DNA of 64,000 nt from Lota lota (lineage: Eukaryota > Chordata > Actinopteri > Gadiformes > Lotidae): assembly GCA_026745465.1 (NCBI GenBank), contig JACYXH010000446.1, positions 1,281,466 through 1,345,465 of the forward strand, in the 5' to 3' direction. Both the position numbers and the translations under genes were made by a program. This document shows, piece by piece, positions 10,787-21,665 of this stretch. Below the pieces are notes generated by a model. It made no database searches. It was not told where the DNA came from and saw only the letters and a program-made list of their open reading frames with translations. The first letter of the stretch is position 1, and each line of letters opens with the position of its first letter.

Positions 10787-12093
10787 GCGCCTCCAGGCGG
10801 ACGAACGGGGTGAGAGGGGTGCAGACGATGGAAGTCCCGGATTAGGGAGGCGTCCAGGATACGACTCCGAGGAACCCAGGACCGCTCCTCAGGTCCGTAG
10901 CCCTCCCAGTCCACCAGGTAATGGAATCCTCGGCCGCAACGACGCACATCGAGTAGGCGTTTGACCGTGTACGCCGGATGATTGTCGATCAGCCGGGGGG
11001 GAGGAGGCGCCGGGGACGGAGGAGACAGCGGACAAGAGGAGACAGGCTTCAGCTGGGAGACGTGGAAGGCGGGGTGTATGCAGAGAGACGAGGGGAGTTT
11101 GAGGCGGACGGCACAGGGGTTGATCAGGGCCTCGACCTTAAAGGGTCCGACAAACTGGGGTGAGAGCTTCTGGGAGACCCCCTTAAAGGGAAGGTCCTTG
11201 GATCGGAGCCAGACCTTCTGTCCGGGGGAGTACTGCGGGGCCGGTTGTGGGCGCTTGTTAGCCTGGTGTTGGGAGCGGGAGGACGCACGGAGAAGTGCGG
11301 CACGTGCACGCTTCCAGGTGCGCTGGCAACGGCGTAGGTGAGCCTGAACAGAGGGAACCGCGATCTCAGCCTCCAAGGCCGGGAACAGGGGCGGTTGGTA
11401 TCCCACTGAGCACATGAATGGCGACAGGTCAGTGGACGCACTGACAAGGGTGCTGAGGGCTTGGGACCAGGAGACAACTGCTGCTGGGGCTTGGGACCAG
11501 GAGGCAACTGCTGCTGGGGCTTGGGGCCAGGAGGCCGCTGGGGCTTGGAACCAGGAGGCAACTGCTGCTGGGGCTGGGGCTTGGGGCCAGGAGACCACGG
11601 CTGCGGGGGCTGGAGCTTGGAGCCAGGAGACCACAGCTGCTGGGGCCAGGAGACCACAGCTGCTTGGGCTTGGAGCCAGGAGACCACGGCTGCTGGGCCT
11701 TGGATTCAGGAGGCCACTGCAGCTGGGGCTTGGGGCCAGGAGGCCACGGTTGCTGGGGTTTAGAACCAGGAGACCACTCCTGCTGGGGCTTGGGGCCAGG
11801 AAGCCACGGTTGCTGGGGCTTGGGACCAGGAGGCCACGGTTGCTGGGGCTTGGGGCCAGGGGACCAAGGCTGCTTGGACCCAGGAGGCCACTGTTGCAGC
11901 GGGGCTGGTAGCCACGAGGCTTCTGCTGCAGCGGGGGCTGGTAGCCACGAGGCTGCTGCTGCAGGGGGGGCTGGTGGCCACGAGGCTGCTGCTGCAGGGG
12001 GGGCTGGTACCGGGATGCGATTCCCACAGATAGCTGACGTAAGCTCTTGAAGGGTGGAATTGATCCCCCGCAGAGTCTGGTCAAGTGGAACAA
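10759..12093 (-). CDS. Pro-rich minisatellite frame fused to integrase C-terminus and chromodomain
   Basis: An uninterrupted 444-codon frame. The first ~210 residues are translations of the minisatellite (changing repeats such as [10 protein letters not shown] and [10 protein letters not shown]). From about residue 215 the sequence is a chromovirus integrase C-terminus: [57 protein letters not shown]. It ends with a chromodomain, including [17 protein letters not shown] and the DASLIRDFH helix (about residues 375-425). In the family the chromodomain steers integration. The catalytic core is absent, so no integrase activity is possible. The gag start lies in another frame (12151), so whether this frame is translated is unknown. 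Confidence 0.6.
   Translation of the reverse strand: MFHLTRLCGGSIPPFKSLRQLSVGIASRYQPPLQQQPRGHQPPLQQQPRGYQPPLQQKPRGYQPRCNSGLLGPSSLGPLAPSPSNRGLLVPSPSNRGFLAPSPSRSGLLVLNPSNRGLLAPSPSCSGLLNPRPSSRGLLAPSPSSCGLLAPAAVVSWLQAPAPAAVVSWPQAPAPAAVASWFQAPAASWPQAPAAVASWSQAPAAVVSWSQALSTLVSASTDLSPFMCSVGYQPPLFPALEAEIAVPSVQAHLRRCQRTWKRARAALLRASSRSQHQANKRPQPAPQYSPGQKVWLRSKDLPFKGVSQKLSPQFVGPFKVEALINPCAVRLKLPSSLCIHPAFHVSQLKPVSSCPLSPPSPAPPPPRLIDNHPAYTVKRLLDVRRCGRGFHYLVDWEGYGPEERSWVPRSRILDASLIRDFHRLHPSHPVRPPGGAVTSPSATT
11450..12010. repeat. 30-bp coding minisatellite inside the chromovirus
   Basis: About 18 diverged units of the type GGCTTGGGGCCAGGAGGCCA plus ten more bases, with several unit-length variants of 18-33 bp that are mostly multiples of three. 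On the minus strand they translate to decapeptides of the type [10 protein letters not shown]. The array stays open in more than one frame, hence several overlapping long frames on both strands. Confidence 0.9.
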
Positions 12094-12151
12094 AAGGAAT
12101 TCCCAGGCGGGAGAAATGCTGGCCTACAGGATCCGTGTCTGCTGGGTCCAT
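11790..12151 (-). pseudogene. gag N-terminus running into the minisatellite (chromovirus)
   Basis: ATG at 12151, 16 bases inside the LTR end, opens [17 protein letters not shown]. The copy at 50526 has the same start, MDPADTETLRHMISRQG, at the same 16-base spacing, so this is the true gag start of the family. After about 50 residues the gag sequence gives way to the Pro/Trp-rich minisatellite translation, which stays open to 11429. The capsid (retrotransposon gag) domain is missing. Confidence 0.75.
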
Positions 12152-12167
12152 GTTGGCTAGTTTGTAC

Positions 12168-12673
12168 TGTTACGGAATTGCGAACTTAGGACCCAAATGC
12201 ACGACACACAACTGGGAAGGGAACGCTTTGAAAGGGATTTATTTAAGTCGCAGGCAAGGGCAAGGCATGCGGATAGTCAGGCAGGCAGGGGTTCGTTGGC
12301 AGGCGGGTGGCAAGCTGGCCGAGGAACGTCAGGCAGGCGAGTGGTCGATAACGGGAAGGCAGTCAGACAAATGGAAGCAGGAGTCGGGACGGAACCGGGG
12401 AGGACTAGGGGAAAAAGACAGGCGGGTTACGACAGGCTAGGACTGAGAAACAGGAAACTAGAAGGCTGGGACAAGTTACTAACTTGCAAAGCGTAACAAC
12501 GAACTGGCGCCGGCTGCTTGGTGAAGAGGGAAGAAGTAGGGTGCGTTGATTGAAGATTGGAGACCGGAGTGTAGAGCGAGTGCACGAGGGTTATTGGTGA
12601 CGGAAAGGTAAACAAGGACACGTGGGGAAGTGGCAGCTGGCACCACTAGGTGGTGGCAGAGGGTGACGTGACA
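12168..12673 (-). mobile_element. 5' LTR of the deleted chromovirus (506 bp)
   Basis: Plus-strand ends TGTTACGG and GTGACA. It is clearly homologous to the LTR at 10287-10786, with substitutions and small indels throughout. The sequence just inside (12156-12165) is the primer-binding position. Confidence 0.9.
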
Positions 12674-12678
12674 GTTGG

Positions 12679-13880
12679 AGAGTTTTCTGAAAAGGAAAAA
12701 AGGCTAATCAAACACACTTCCAAAGGATTGGAATTGTTCATTGAAAATTGCCAAGACAAGACACTTGAGATGGTAACAAGCTAAAACTTTTATGGAAATG
12801 CTTAAGGAGCTCATGGAATCAAAGGAAGATTTAACTGAAGTACAATCTAACTTGACTAAATTAATCAAGCTCTGTGATGAAGCCAAAGAAAACCATGAAT
12901 CATTGGTGAATTTACCACTGCCTGAAAATGAACTTGAAAAACAATCAGTGGCTTCAACAAACAATTGGAACTTTTAATGGTTTTACACAATATGTAAAGT
13001 TGTGGTTATCTGAGGTTGGACAGTAAACGACACACTCCATTGCTGAACGTTTCACAAAACAGTGTTATTAGCTCAGATGACATTGGACCTGACAACAGTG
13101 TTTCAAAGGCCTCAAAATTGAAATCACACCACAAATCCAGTTCTGCATCACGTGCCTCTTCAACGTCCTCTGCTCACATTAAAGCTCAGGCAGAGAAGAC
13201 TGCTCTTATGGAGCAGGATTATTGTCTTTGAACTGGAACTAGAGACTGAACTGGCCGCAACTAATGCAAAAAGCAATGTACTTGCAATGGGATCAAAAAG
13301 CAACTCTAACGTTTCTGATGGAATGAATTCTTCTTTCAGAAAAGGAAAGGCTCACAAGAAAACATCGGCTAAATTAAATACACATGCCATTGAATATGTA
13401 CCTGAGCAACATAGTCAGAATATGTTGATGGGAACTGAATCGTCCTCCCAGCAACAGGTTGTTACACCAAAAGAAACAACTCATGATCCATCTGTTAGAG
13501 CTCATGATATGCCCCATTTACCTCAATACTCTCTTCAAAGGCAAAATGCGCAAAAAAGGTGTGCAGGGGCATGTTAGCACTACACCCCCTGCATTGAATG
13601 ATGGTAACCAAGGGGATAAATGTAACCTAATTCAGAGGCAAAACGACATCTCTGCTGTTCTGGTTTAACAGAATCTCTCTTCTACTTTACCACCAAGAGA
13701 CATTCCTGTTTATAATGGTGATCCTTTGCAGTATGACGCTTTCATCAGAGCATTTGACTGAGGAGTGGAAAGAGTCTGACTACAGTGACTGCTTCCATTT
13801 TCTACAGCAATGTGCACGAGGGCATCCAAAGGACTTGGTACGTAGCTGCCAACATTTTCCTCCAGCCCAGGGCTATGGAA
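12679..13880 (+). pseudogene. BEL gag, N-terminal and middle part
   Basis: From 12679 the gag frame continues for about 35 codons to a TAA at 12783, then reappears in pieces: a helical region rich in Glu/Lys (12792-12960), Ser/Lys-rich low-complexity sequence (13020-13660), and LPPRDIPVYNGDPLQYDAFI at about 13688, the BEL gag motif related to the DUF1759-type start. At about 13745 a stop follows AFD. The remaining piece ends near 13880, where family sequence is lost. Multiple stops and shifts make this a pseudogene. Confidence 0.7.
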
Positions 13881-13957
13881 GAGCAACAGATCTGCTTAAA
13901 GGCACAATATGTACGATTTTGGCTTTAAAATAGCTCTAAACTACTAGAACTATGCTA

Positions 13958-14338
13958 TGTCACGCCGTCCACTTCCGTCACCCAGCGGGCGCCGGCTGCC
14001 ACTTCTCCACGTGCTCCCTGTTTACATACCTGCCGGCAATCTCCAATCTACGCTCCCTATTTCAGCCGTGGTTTTCCTAGCAGCCGGCGCTAGTTCGTTG
14101 TTTACTCTACTCGTGTTAGTATCCATGTTCCCAGCTCTTGCATGCTTGCCCTTTTCCCGGTACCTGCCCGTAACCCGTTCTCTACCTGTGCTCAACTGTC
14201 CGCCGGATGTCCTGCTTGTTGCCGAACCCCTGCCTGCCTGACTGCCTGCCTGCCTGTTGCCGAGCCCTTACCTGTCTGACCACGGTTTACCTAGCCTCTG
14301 GCTTGTCTGTACTCGCCCTCAATAAACTCCCTTGAACC
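13958..14338 (+). mobile_element. chromovirus LTR fragment inside the BEL gag
   Basis: Begins TGTCACGCCGTCC and matches, in order, the LTR at 50543-50993 (reverse-complemented), including the GCGCCGGCTGCCACT segment, the GGCGCTAGTTCGTTG segment and the AATAAACTCCCTTGAACC tail. The last ~35 bases of U5 are missing, and BEL gag sequence starts immediately after (14343). No target duplication is seen, so the fragment was probably left by deletion. Confidence 0.8.
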
Positions 14339-14342
14339 ATCT

Positions 14343-15014
14343 ATGGAGGAGCTTGACTTAGCCTCCAATCTAAGATCTTTGGTCACCAAGTTGCCATATA
14401 AACTCAGAGAGAGGTGGAGATCAGAAGTATATCAGCTACAGGAAAGGCGGAACAGCAAAGCAAGGTTCAGTGATCTGGTCAAGTTCACTGAAAAACAAGT
14501 AAAGATCATAACAGACCCCGTATTTGGCACCATTCAAGATCAAGCTGTCAATTATCGCAGCACAAGGTCAAAGGAGCCCATAGTCACAAAGTCACAGAGG
14601 CCAAAATACACCAGCAGCAGCTTTGCCACCAGTGTAGCAAACATTAATGCCAATTCAAAGACATCACAGCCTCAAGATAGCAGGTCACAAGTCATTCCAT
14701 CTCAATTCACAAATGAGCCAGTCTGTCTGTTCTGTTCAATTGGACACTTAATGGACATGTGTCCACAACTCAAAAGAAAAATGCACAGAGAAAAGATCAG
14801 CTTCCTAAAGGAAAAGGGAATCTGTTTTGGGTGTCTCATACCAGGGCACATGAGCAAAGACTGTAGTAGGCGTCTCTCATGCAAAGTGTGTAATCAAACC
14901 CACCCAACTGTGCTTCCCATAGGTAAAATGGAAAAGGAAAAAGGAATCGCGTTAGGACCAACAGAAGAGTCTGAAACATCAAAGACCGGTATGAAGGCTT
15001 CTCCTAAAGCATGA
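14343..15014 (+). pseudogene. BEL gag C-terminus with CCHC knuckles
   Basis: A frame of 223 codons. MEELDLASNLRSLVTKLPYK is the usual helical stretch before the knuckles. At about residues 125-185 are CLFCS...HLMDMC and CFGCLIPGHMSKDC, a BEL-type pair of zinc knuckles that bind element RNA, plus CKVCNQTHPT. The TGA at 15012 is followed in the same frame by the protease region, so it is a nonsense mutation or the boundary of Gag; the family commonly has one continuous Gag-Pol frame. Confidence 0.82.
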
Positions 15015-15068
15015 GGGCATATTGGGGCCGGTGAAAAGGAGTGCGTATTTTCTATCGTCCCGGTTAAA

Positions 15069-15725
15069 GTGAAATCCATCAAAGGAAATAAAATAGTGCA
15101 AACATATGCTTTCCTTGACCCAGGCAGCTCAGCCACGTTTTGTACAGACCGACTCATACACCAATTGAATATCAGAGGAAAAGGAACAGACATCCTTCTC
15201 CGCACCATGGGTCAAGAAAAGACAGTCAGCAGTCATATAGTCTCAGGTCTGAGCGAGCTGCATGGCAACACATTCATAGCCCTCCCAGACGCTTACACCC
15301 AGAAGACCATGCCCATCACAAAACAAAACATCCAATACCCCAATGATCTATCTAGGTGGCCCTATCTCAAAAATGTCAAACTACACAACATAGATGCTGA
15401 CATTGGCTTGTTGATTGGAACTGATGCGCCGAAGGTAATGGAACCATGGGAGATCATCAATAGCCAAGAAGAGGGTCCATACGCAGTAAAGACCTTACTA
15501 GGCTGGGTGGTTAACGGTCCATTAAGAGGAGGAAAAGAAAAAGACAACAGTAATCACTCAATCTCTGCCAATAGGATTTCATTGGTCAACTTACAGGAGC
15601 TATTGGTCTCACAGTACAATACTGACTTCAATGAGAAATCATATGAAGACACAAAGGAAATGTCCATAGAAGACAAACAGTTCATGAAGACACTACCGTC
15701 TCAGGTTACCATTCAGGAGAGATGA
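15069..15725 (+). pseudogene. BEL aspartic protease and linker to reverse transcriptase
   Basis: The segment VPVKVKSIKGNKIVQTYAFLDPGSSATFC has the BEL protease signature, with DPGSS in place of the usual DTG/DSG loop; DxGS is normal in this family. The downstream LIGTDAP and TLLGWVVNGPL motifs are the conserved region leading into BEL reverse transcriptase. The family sequence changes frame near 15720, where this frame stops. Confidence 0.82.
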
Positions 15726-16227
15726 TGTTTCACTGCCTGATAATTGTCACGTTGCTGAGCAACGTCTTTCAAACCTAAAAAGAAAGTTCCAAAGGAACAA
15801 CCTATTCCATGATGAATACAAGGAATTCCTCACTGATGTCATTGACAAAGGCTACGCTGAGGCAGTGCCACAGGGGCAGCTAAGGCGTAAAGATGGAAGG
15901 GTCTGGTACATACCTCACCATGGGGTGTACCACCTCAAGAAAGGAAAACTCAGAGTTGTTTTTGACTGTGGAGCATCTGTCAAGGGCACCTCACTCAACT
16001 CTGAACTACTTCAAGGTCCTGACTTAACCAATCGTCTCATAGGAGTACTCACCAGATTCCGCCAGGAGCCAATCGGAATGATGGCTGACATTAAGGCAAT
16101 GTTTCACCAAGTGAACGTTTCTGAAGAGGACGTGGATTTCCTGACATTCCTGTGGTGTTCTGGGGGTGATGTAAGTCTTACTCCTGTAGAGTACCGTATG
16201 ACTGTGCACCTATTTGGGGCTGTGTAA
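15724..16227 (+). pseudogene. BEL reverse transcriptase, N-terminal half
   Basis: The frame carries WYIPHHGVYH, LRVVFDCGAS and MMADIKAMFHQV, the BEL versions of the fingers and palm entry with the first catalytic Asp in MADIKAMF. It ends at a TAA after HLFGAV, where the family normally continues; a shift then moves the rest into the next frame. Confidence 0.85.
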
Positions 16228-16294
16228 ACCCAGCTGTGCAAACTATGCGCTCAAATGAACAGCTGAAGACAACCCAAAACATTTTAGGCCTGAA

Positions 16295-17533
16295 GTGATT
16301 GACACAATCTTGAATAACTTCTATGTAGATGACTGCTTAAAGTCTGTATCTACAGAAAAGGATGCCATTCTGCTCATCACAGAACTCACAGCTGCTTGCC
16401 AAAGAGGAGGTTTCCACCTCTCCAAATGGATAACTAACAGCCGGCAGGCACTTGCCTCCATCCCCAAAGTAGAGAGAGCTAAAGAGGTAAAAGAGCTCAA
16501 CCTGGACAGAGATAGACTCCCAACCGAAAGAGCACTTGGTGTGCAATGGTGTGTGGATGACGACAACTTTACATTCATTGTCACCATTAAGCAACAGCCA
16601 CACACTCGGAGAGGGATACTGTCTATGGTAAGCTCTATTTACGACCCCTTAGGTTTTCTTGCACCCTATACTTTTACTGCTAAACTGCTATTACTGCTCT
16701 GTAGCATAAACTGTGACTGGGACGAGGAAGTACCCAAGGTGTTCCGTGAGCGATGGATTAAATGGACAGCAGATCTCCAGCAGATCACTGATTTCAAGGT
16801 CAGTAGATGCATCAAACCAAATGACTTTGGCCCTCACAAAGAAGCACAGCTACACCACTTCTCAGATGCAAGTGAGCAAGGATATGGAACAGTGAGCTAC
16901 TTGAGACTAGTGAATCACAAGAACAGTATTCACGTTGCTTTCATGATGGGAAAGACCAGAGTGGCTCCCCTAAAGAAGATTACAATTCCCAGGATGGAGC
17001 TCGCTGCTGCAGTGCTGGCCACTAGGGTGGATAAAGTACTGTGGTCAGAGTTACAGCTGCAGCTGCAAAGCTCAATGTTTTGGACCGACAGCCAATCAAT
17101 ACTTAAGTATATAGCAAATGAACACACAAGGTTCCACACATTTGTTGCCAACAGGATCTCCACCATTAGGGAGGCCACAGAGACGTCACAATGGCAATAT
17201 GCGAGTACAAAAACCAACCCCGCCGATGATGCCTCTAGGGGGCAGAAGGCTGGGCAATTTCTGGAGAACAAGAGATGGATTCATGGCCCAGACATGATCT
17301 GGAGGTCAATAGAGGACTGGCCACAGTTTCCCCTAGAGTCCACCTCGCTCTCTTTTGATGACCCAGAGGTCAAGAGAAACCCTACTGTAAGTACAATTAT
17401 TGTCAAAGGCAGTGACAATCCTACAGACAAGCTGCTCACATACTTCTCCAGCTGGAGAAAGTTGAAAGTTGCGGTAGCATGGATCCAAAAATTTAAAGAA
17501 GCTTTGAAACTGCTGGCTCGCAGAAGAAAGTAG
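16295..17533 (+). pseudogene. BEL reverse transcriptase C-terminus and RNase H
   Basis: FYVDDCL at about 16320 is the catalytic Asp pair. After the thumb (LGVQWCVDDD, SSIYDPLGFLAP) comes RNase H with its four acidic positions: HFSDASEQG, PRMELAAAVL, FWTDSQSIL and NPADDASRG. The frame is open for 412 codons and ends at a TAG (17531) directly in front of in-frame integrase linker sequence, so this is a point nonsense mutation. Confidence 0.88.
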
Positions 17534-17587
17534 TTTCAGTCCACTGTCAACGCCTCAAACACAGTCACTCGAGGCATTTTCAAGGTT

Positions 17588-18998
17588 ATGGACCAGAGGA
17601 TGGCACGTGTCAAAGCCACACTGGGCGGACAGACCATTACGCTGGAAGATCTAAAGAAGGCAGAGAATGCAATCATCTGCCACACCCAACAGCAAAGCTT
17701 CCAAGAGGAAATGGCAACATTGCAAATGGCAACATCTGGAGTCAAAAAGGCAAGTTACCTCTATAAACTGGACCCAGTGTTAAAGGACGGAGTACTCAAA
17801 GTAGGAGGACGTCTGAGTAGGGCAGCTATGCCGGAGGAGATAAAGTTCCCCGTCATACTCCCCAAAAATGGTCACATATCCACACTCATTCTACGTAAAC
17901 ATACTGTACATGAAAGGACTGGACATGGAGGAAGAAACCACATTCTATCAGAGCTTCGCAAAAGGTACTGGATAATTAAAGCAAACTCTGCAGCAAGGAA
18001 AATAATAGGTCAGTGTGTTGTGTGCAGACGGCACACAGCCAAAACTGGTGAGCAGAAGATGGCTGACTTGCCACAGGAAAGGCTCCAGCCGGACTTACCT
18101 GCATTCACAAATGTGGGTGTTGACTAATTTGGCCCTATTGAAATCAAAAGAGGACGCACCATATTGAAAAGGTACGGCGTGTTATTCACCTGCATGACTA
18201 GTAGAGCTGTGCATATTGAAGTTGCCAGCTCCCTTGATACAGACTTGTGCATTAATGCCTTGAGACGTTTCACCTGTAGAAGAGGTCAAGTGAAACATAT
18301 AAGGTCTGACAATGGAACTAATTTTAAAGGGGCTGAGAGAGAGTTGAGGGAAGCCCTCTCTTCTCTAAATCAGAACAAGATACAAGGAACTTTACTTCAA
18401 AAGGGTGTTCAGTGGAGTTTCAACCCCCCTGGAGCATCCCACCATGGTGGAGTATGGGAGTGGCTCATAAGATCCGTAAGACAGGTACTCCATTCTGTTT
18501 TGAAACAGCAGACTCTAGATGAAGAGGGACTGCAAACTGTCTTATGTGAAGTAGAGGCCACCTTGAACAGCCGCCCAATCACTACAGTCACTAGTGATCC
18601 TCAGGACCTAGAGCCTCTTACCCCAAACCACATCTTGCTCTTGAAAACGAAACCCATTCTGCCAACCGGAATCTTTGACAAGAACGACCTGTACGTAAAA
18701 CGCCATTGGAGACAGGTGCAGTATATAGCAGATCTATTCTGGAAACGTTGGAGCCAAGAGTACTTGTCTCATGCAAAAAAAACAGAAATGGGGCAAAGTG
18801 AGAAGAAACTTCACACCTGGAGATGTGGTCATGGTTGTTGACCCCTCTGCACCATGTGGCTCTTGGATCTTGGGAAGAGTGTTGAAAGCCAATTCAGACT
18901 CTAAAGGACTTGTATGGACTGTAAAGATCAAAACACAAACCAGGATTCTGGAGAGACCCATAACAAAGATCTGTCTGCTGCAGGAAGGCACAGAATAG
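17588..18998 (+). pseudogene. BEL integrase
   Basis: The zinc module (HTVHERTGHGG...CVVCRRH) lies in 17588-18127. A TAA at 18125 interrupts the first catalytic motif (VD-stop-FGP). The same frame continues from 18164 with SDNGTNFKG (second Asp) and HHGGVWEWLIRSVR (catalytic Glu), then the LNSRPITT and LTPNHIL conserved region. A frameshift in an A-run near 18780 moves the C-terminal DUF5641-like barrel (FTPGDVVMVVDPSAPCGSW) into 18771-18998. The final stop at 18996 is probably the natural end of Pol. Confidence 0.87.
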
Positions 18999-19198
18999 CA
19001 GTTTTTGCTTCAGCTGGGCTATTGGAGCTCAGCTCAGGAAGGCATTGCCTTAGGAAGTCCCCAACCTAAAATGGATGAGTAGCACACCACACACCTCATA
19101 TTGATTGTTATATTATTGATGCCGAAAGCGATACAGGCTCCTTTTAAAAATACATAATTGTCTTTATGGTGACCTAAAGTACAATTAGGGGCCGGTTA

Positions 19199-19517
19199 TG
19201 TAGGAGCCAATTCCTTTGTTTTCATTTAGTTGTCATTTTCAGTATTGTGTGTGTGTTTGTTTTGTTAATTGCTGTTTGTGCTCCCCCTACAGGACAAGTT
19301 GTCCTTAAAAGGAAAGGACCTGAGGCCTTGAGGGGGGTTTGGCTGGGAAAGCACACAGTCTTTAGACCTTGCCGTTTTTGTTTTCCCTTTTTATGACAAT
19401 AATCCCTACTTTCATTATTTGGTTAATTCAGTTAAAGAAACAATTGTTAATAAACGAAGATCTTATTTAAATTTCATCTGGACATTCCATTTTTTCGCAA
19501 GACGACAAGCGTCTACA
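19199..19517 (+). mobile_element. BEL 3' LTR (319 bp)
   Basis: Begins TGTAGGAGCC just after a purine-rich tract (ATTAGGGGCCGG), contains an AATAAA at about 19449, and ends GTCTACA. The following five bases are ATAGC; without the 5' side a target duplication cannot be tested. Confidence 0.75.
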
Positions 19518-19976
19518 ATAGCCTATACCCAGTCATCCCAAGGGTGAGCTACACGAAGGACAATGAACGTTGTAGTCACTACAGTAACGTATATACGTAA
19601 GTATATTCTACCCTCAGGTGTTATATAGAAATATGTTCTAAATATTGTTAAGTAAATGTAGTATTATGGCTTATTATTTCAAAACTAGTTTTGGTTTGTA
19701 CATTTCGTCAACTGTATTGATTGTAATGTTTTCTATTCATGGTTTGTGTTGATTTGTATTAAACACACTGGGAGCATAAGCAGTGTTGCTGACTTTTTCT
19801 TTGCACCGTTTCCCACTGGTCATGGCATTCTTGCAGTAATCATTTAATAATTGTGTATAGAGGGAGCACTGGTTTTCTTTATACATACTGCATGTGTATG
19901 TATACATTTTTTGCCATTTGAGTTGTCCGCAAAGGGCCTTTAGTGGTACGCCTAAAGTTAGGAACCACTGTGCTAG

Positions 19977-20048
<72 letters not shown>

Positions 20049-20117
20049 TCCCTTAGCTGATTGACCTTCACTTGAAACAACCCCCACTTTATGGGTCGAT
20101 GAGGGAACACCAAACTC
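19518..20117. other. no gene; contains a (CA)n microsatellite at 19979-20046
   Basis: A/T-rich unique-looking sequence followed by a 68-base pure CA run. The Cys-Val frame on the minus strand is a repeat artefact. Confidence 0.7.
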
Positions 20118-20700
20118 TTAAAGGGGTGATATTATGCTTTTTCCGCTTTTCAGTGATATATGCCGTTTTTATCCATGTTTAAGGTCTGCTAAGCTTAAAA
20201 ACAAATCAAAGTCCGAGCCAGGGGGAGTTACTCATGCCCACCAAGAACACCCCTCATTAAGTGCCAAAAACCTTGTTTGTGCTCAGCATTTACTGCAGTA
20301 ATAATGTGACGTCAGACTCTGCAGTGGGCAGTGCTGAAGTGCAGAAATCCCGCCTCCTGGCTGCTTAGCCACGCCCTCAAACAAAGCTGTTTACAGTGGT
20401 GTCTGGTGGAGTTCGGTTAGCTGTATCGCTATGTCGAAAAGATGTTCTCTGTGCGAAAACAAATTGCCTTTGCATGGACTTCCCAAAGAAGACCACATGA
20501 AGAATGAGTGGTTACAAGTACAGTACAGCCCCACCCTTGCATTGTGTTCGCTTCATATTACTGAAGAACCGGGCTTGATATTACTGACAACCGGGTAACG
20601 ATGCAGGATTTTCGCATCGGTTAGTCCTTACAGACAGGGCAGTTCCCACGTTGTTGGCCCCACCTGGACCTTCAGGAACACAACCTGTAAACCAAAACAA
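20118..20700 (+). mobile_element. THAP-type DNA transposon, 5' fragment
   Basis: Begins with TTAAAGGGGTGATATTATGC, matching inverted ends at 57166 and 44536. It is collinear with 57166-56580 on the other strand: shared leader with the GGGGGAGTTACTC and CGCCTCCTGGCTGCTTAGCC segments, and ATG at 20431 opening a THAP-like zinc domain (CSLCENKLPLHGLPKED, then ALCSLHITEE). A deletion shortens the middle of the domain and a stop follows at about residue 55. The splice donor seen in the other copy is altered here. The other terminus is missing. TTAA-flanked ends with a THAP domain suggest a Kolobok-like or ISL2EU-like superfamily; this is not settled. Confidence 0.7.
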
Positions 20701-20776
20701 ACATGGTAGTTACTAACGAGTGTTCGCGAGTTGGTCATAGATGAGCTGTATACCCAGTGCTAAAAATACTGTCTCA

Positions 20777-20778
<2 letters not shown>

Positions 20779-20848
<70 letters not shown>
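20779..20848. repeat. (CA)n microsatellite
   Basis: 70 bases of pure CA adjoining the broken end of the THAP transposon fragment. Confidence 0.96.
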
Positions 20849-20852
<4 letters not shown>

Positions 20853-21665
20853 TACATATTTACCATGATTCATCATTTGTTTTTTATTATCTGCGTGTGT
20901 CTGTTGACACAGCACCTGGTTTTGATGATCCACATTAATTGCTGCCAAATACATTGATGTCAAATACCATATTACATCTTGATTTGTGCAAAGCAATTAT
21001 GTGAACATCTGTGCCTTTGGGGGGAGGACGTGATTGATGTGTCACTGTGATAGCCCATCTACTTTGGGATACAAATGCTGTTCTGTGTTATTGTATAAAA
21101 GGCTCCGGGTGGCTGCACTGATGGACCAATAGCTAATGTTAATTAATGAGGGCTACCGCTTTAAGCATGTGATTGGTCAACGTAGCTGATCACGCTGCTT
21201 GCGAATGTACCCGTTTTGTAACAATTATTGCGCGGAGCAGTGACACTGTGGAGTTTGGAAAGTTATTGGTGGTGTCAGTTGTGCGTCAGTGATGTATATG
21301 TAAGTTCCTTGTTAATGCTGTTACTTAAATACACCCTGTGTGTGTTTACCTTCATTGGGTAATCCTTTAACTGTCCATTCATTACAATTGTAAGTTCGGT
21401 TTCATACGTGGTCGCGAATGTCGGCAGCATGTGTGGTGTGACGACTAGTTGCATCGTCGTTGTGTCTGGTCATTTGTGCTGTATGTAGCCTTTGTTCATT
21501 TTACGTTCCAAACCTCGGGTTTTAGTTAAGTTAATGGATGTCTTTGCAACGCATACGGTCACGGGACTTTCAATTGTGAGCGTTTATTAATACGGCCGCG
21601 ACACACCGTGGTTCGGCCGTAGTCAAGTTCATGTGTAACTCCGGTTCCCTGAATACGGTGAATAG
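20849..21665. other. no gene recognised; CpG-containing stretch
   Basis: From about 21180 to 21660 the sequence has unusually many CpG for this window (for example around 21590-21625). It could be a promoter or a recent repeat; no frame or motif decides. The gypsy LTR is inserted at its right end. Confidence 0.4.

Larger units (their letters stand above)
10287..12673 (-). mobile_element. internally deleted chromovirus (Ty3/gypsy) with two LTRs and a coding minisatellite
   Basis: Two LTRs (10287-10786 and 12168-12673) in minus orientation enclose 1.38 kb. The perfect 5-bp duplication GTTGG lies at 10282-10286 and 12674-12678. The inside holds only the gag N-terminus, a 30-bp minisatellite and the integrase C-terminus with chromodomain. 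Protease, reverse transcriptase, RNase H and the integrase core are gone, so movement would have needed proteins in trans. LTRs differ at many positions and by 6 bp in length, so the insertion is not recent. It sits inside the BEL gag gene. Confidence 0.9.
10267..19517 (+). mobile_element. BEL/Pao retrotransposon, 5' LTR absent, interrupted by a chromovirus
   Basis: Gag, protease, reverse transcriptase, RNase H and integrase follow in BEL/Pao order, ending with a polypurine-like stretch and a 319-bp 3' LTR. Gag starts at 10267, is cut after about 6 codons by a 2.4-kb gypsy insertion (10287-12673, with duplication GTTGG), and resumes at 12679 in the same frame. A second insertion or deletion replaces part of gag with a chromovirus LTR fragment (13958-14338). 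At least three nonsense codons (15012, 17531, 18125) and frameshifts near 15720, 16230 and 18780 disable it. No 5' LTR is recognisable, so integration age cannot be read from LTR divergence. Confidence 0.88.

Noticed and set aside
11414-12050. Several long overlapping frames on both strands as a host Gly- or Pro-rich gene
   Set aside because: They are translations of the 30-bp minisatellite inside the chromovirus; frames stay open because the unit lacks stops.
20741-20957. Thr-His repeat proteins over CA microsatellites (also at 494, 35737, 37371, 43524, 61341)
   Set aside because: Pure dinucleotide repeats are open in several frames by default.
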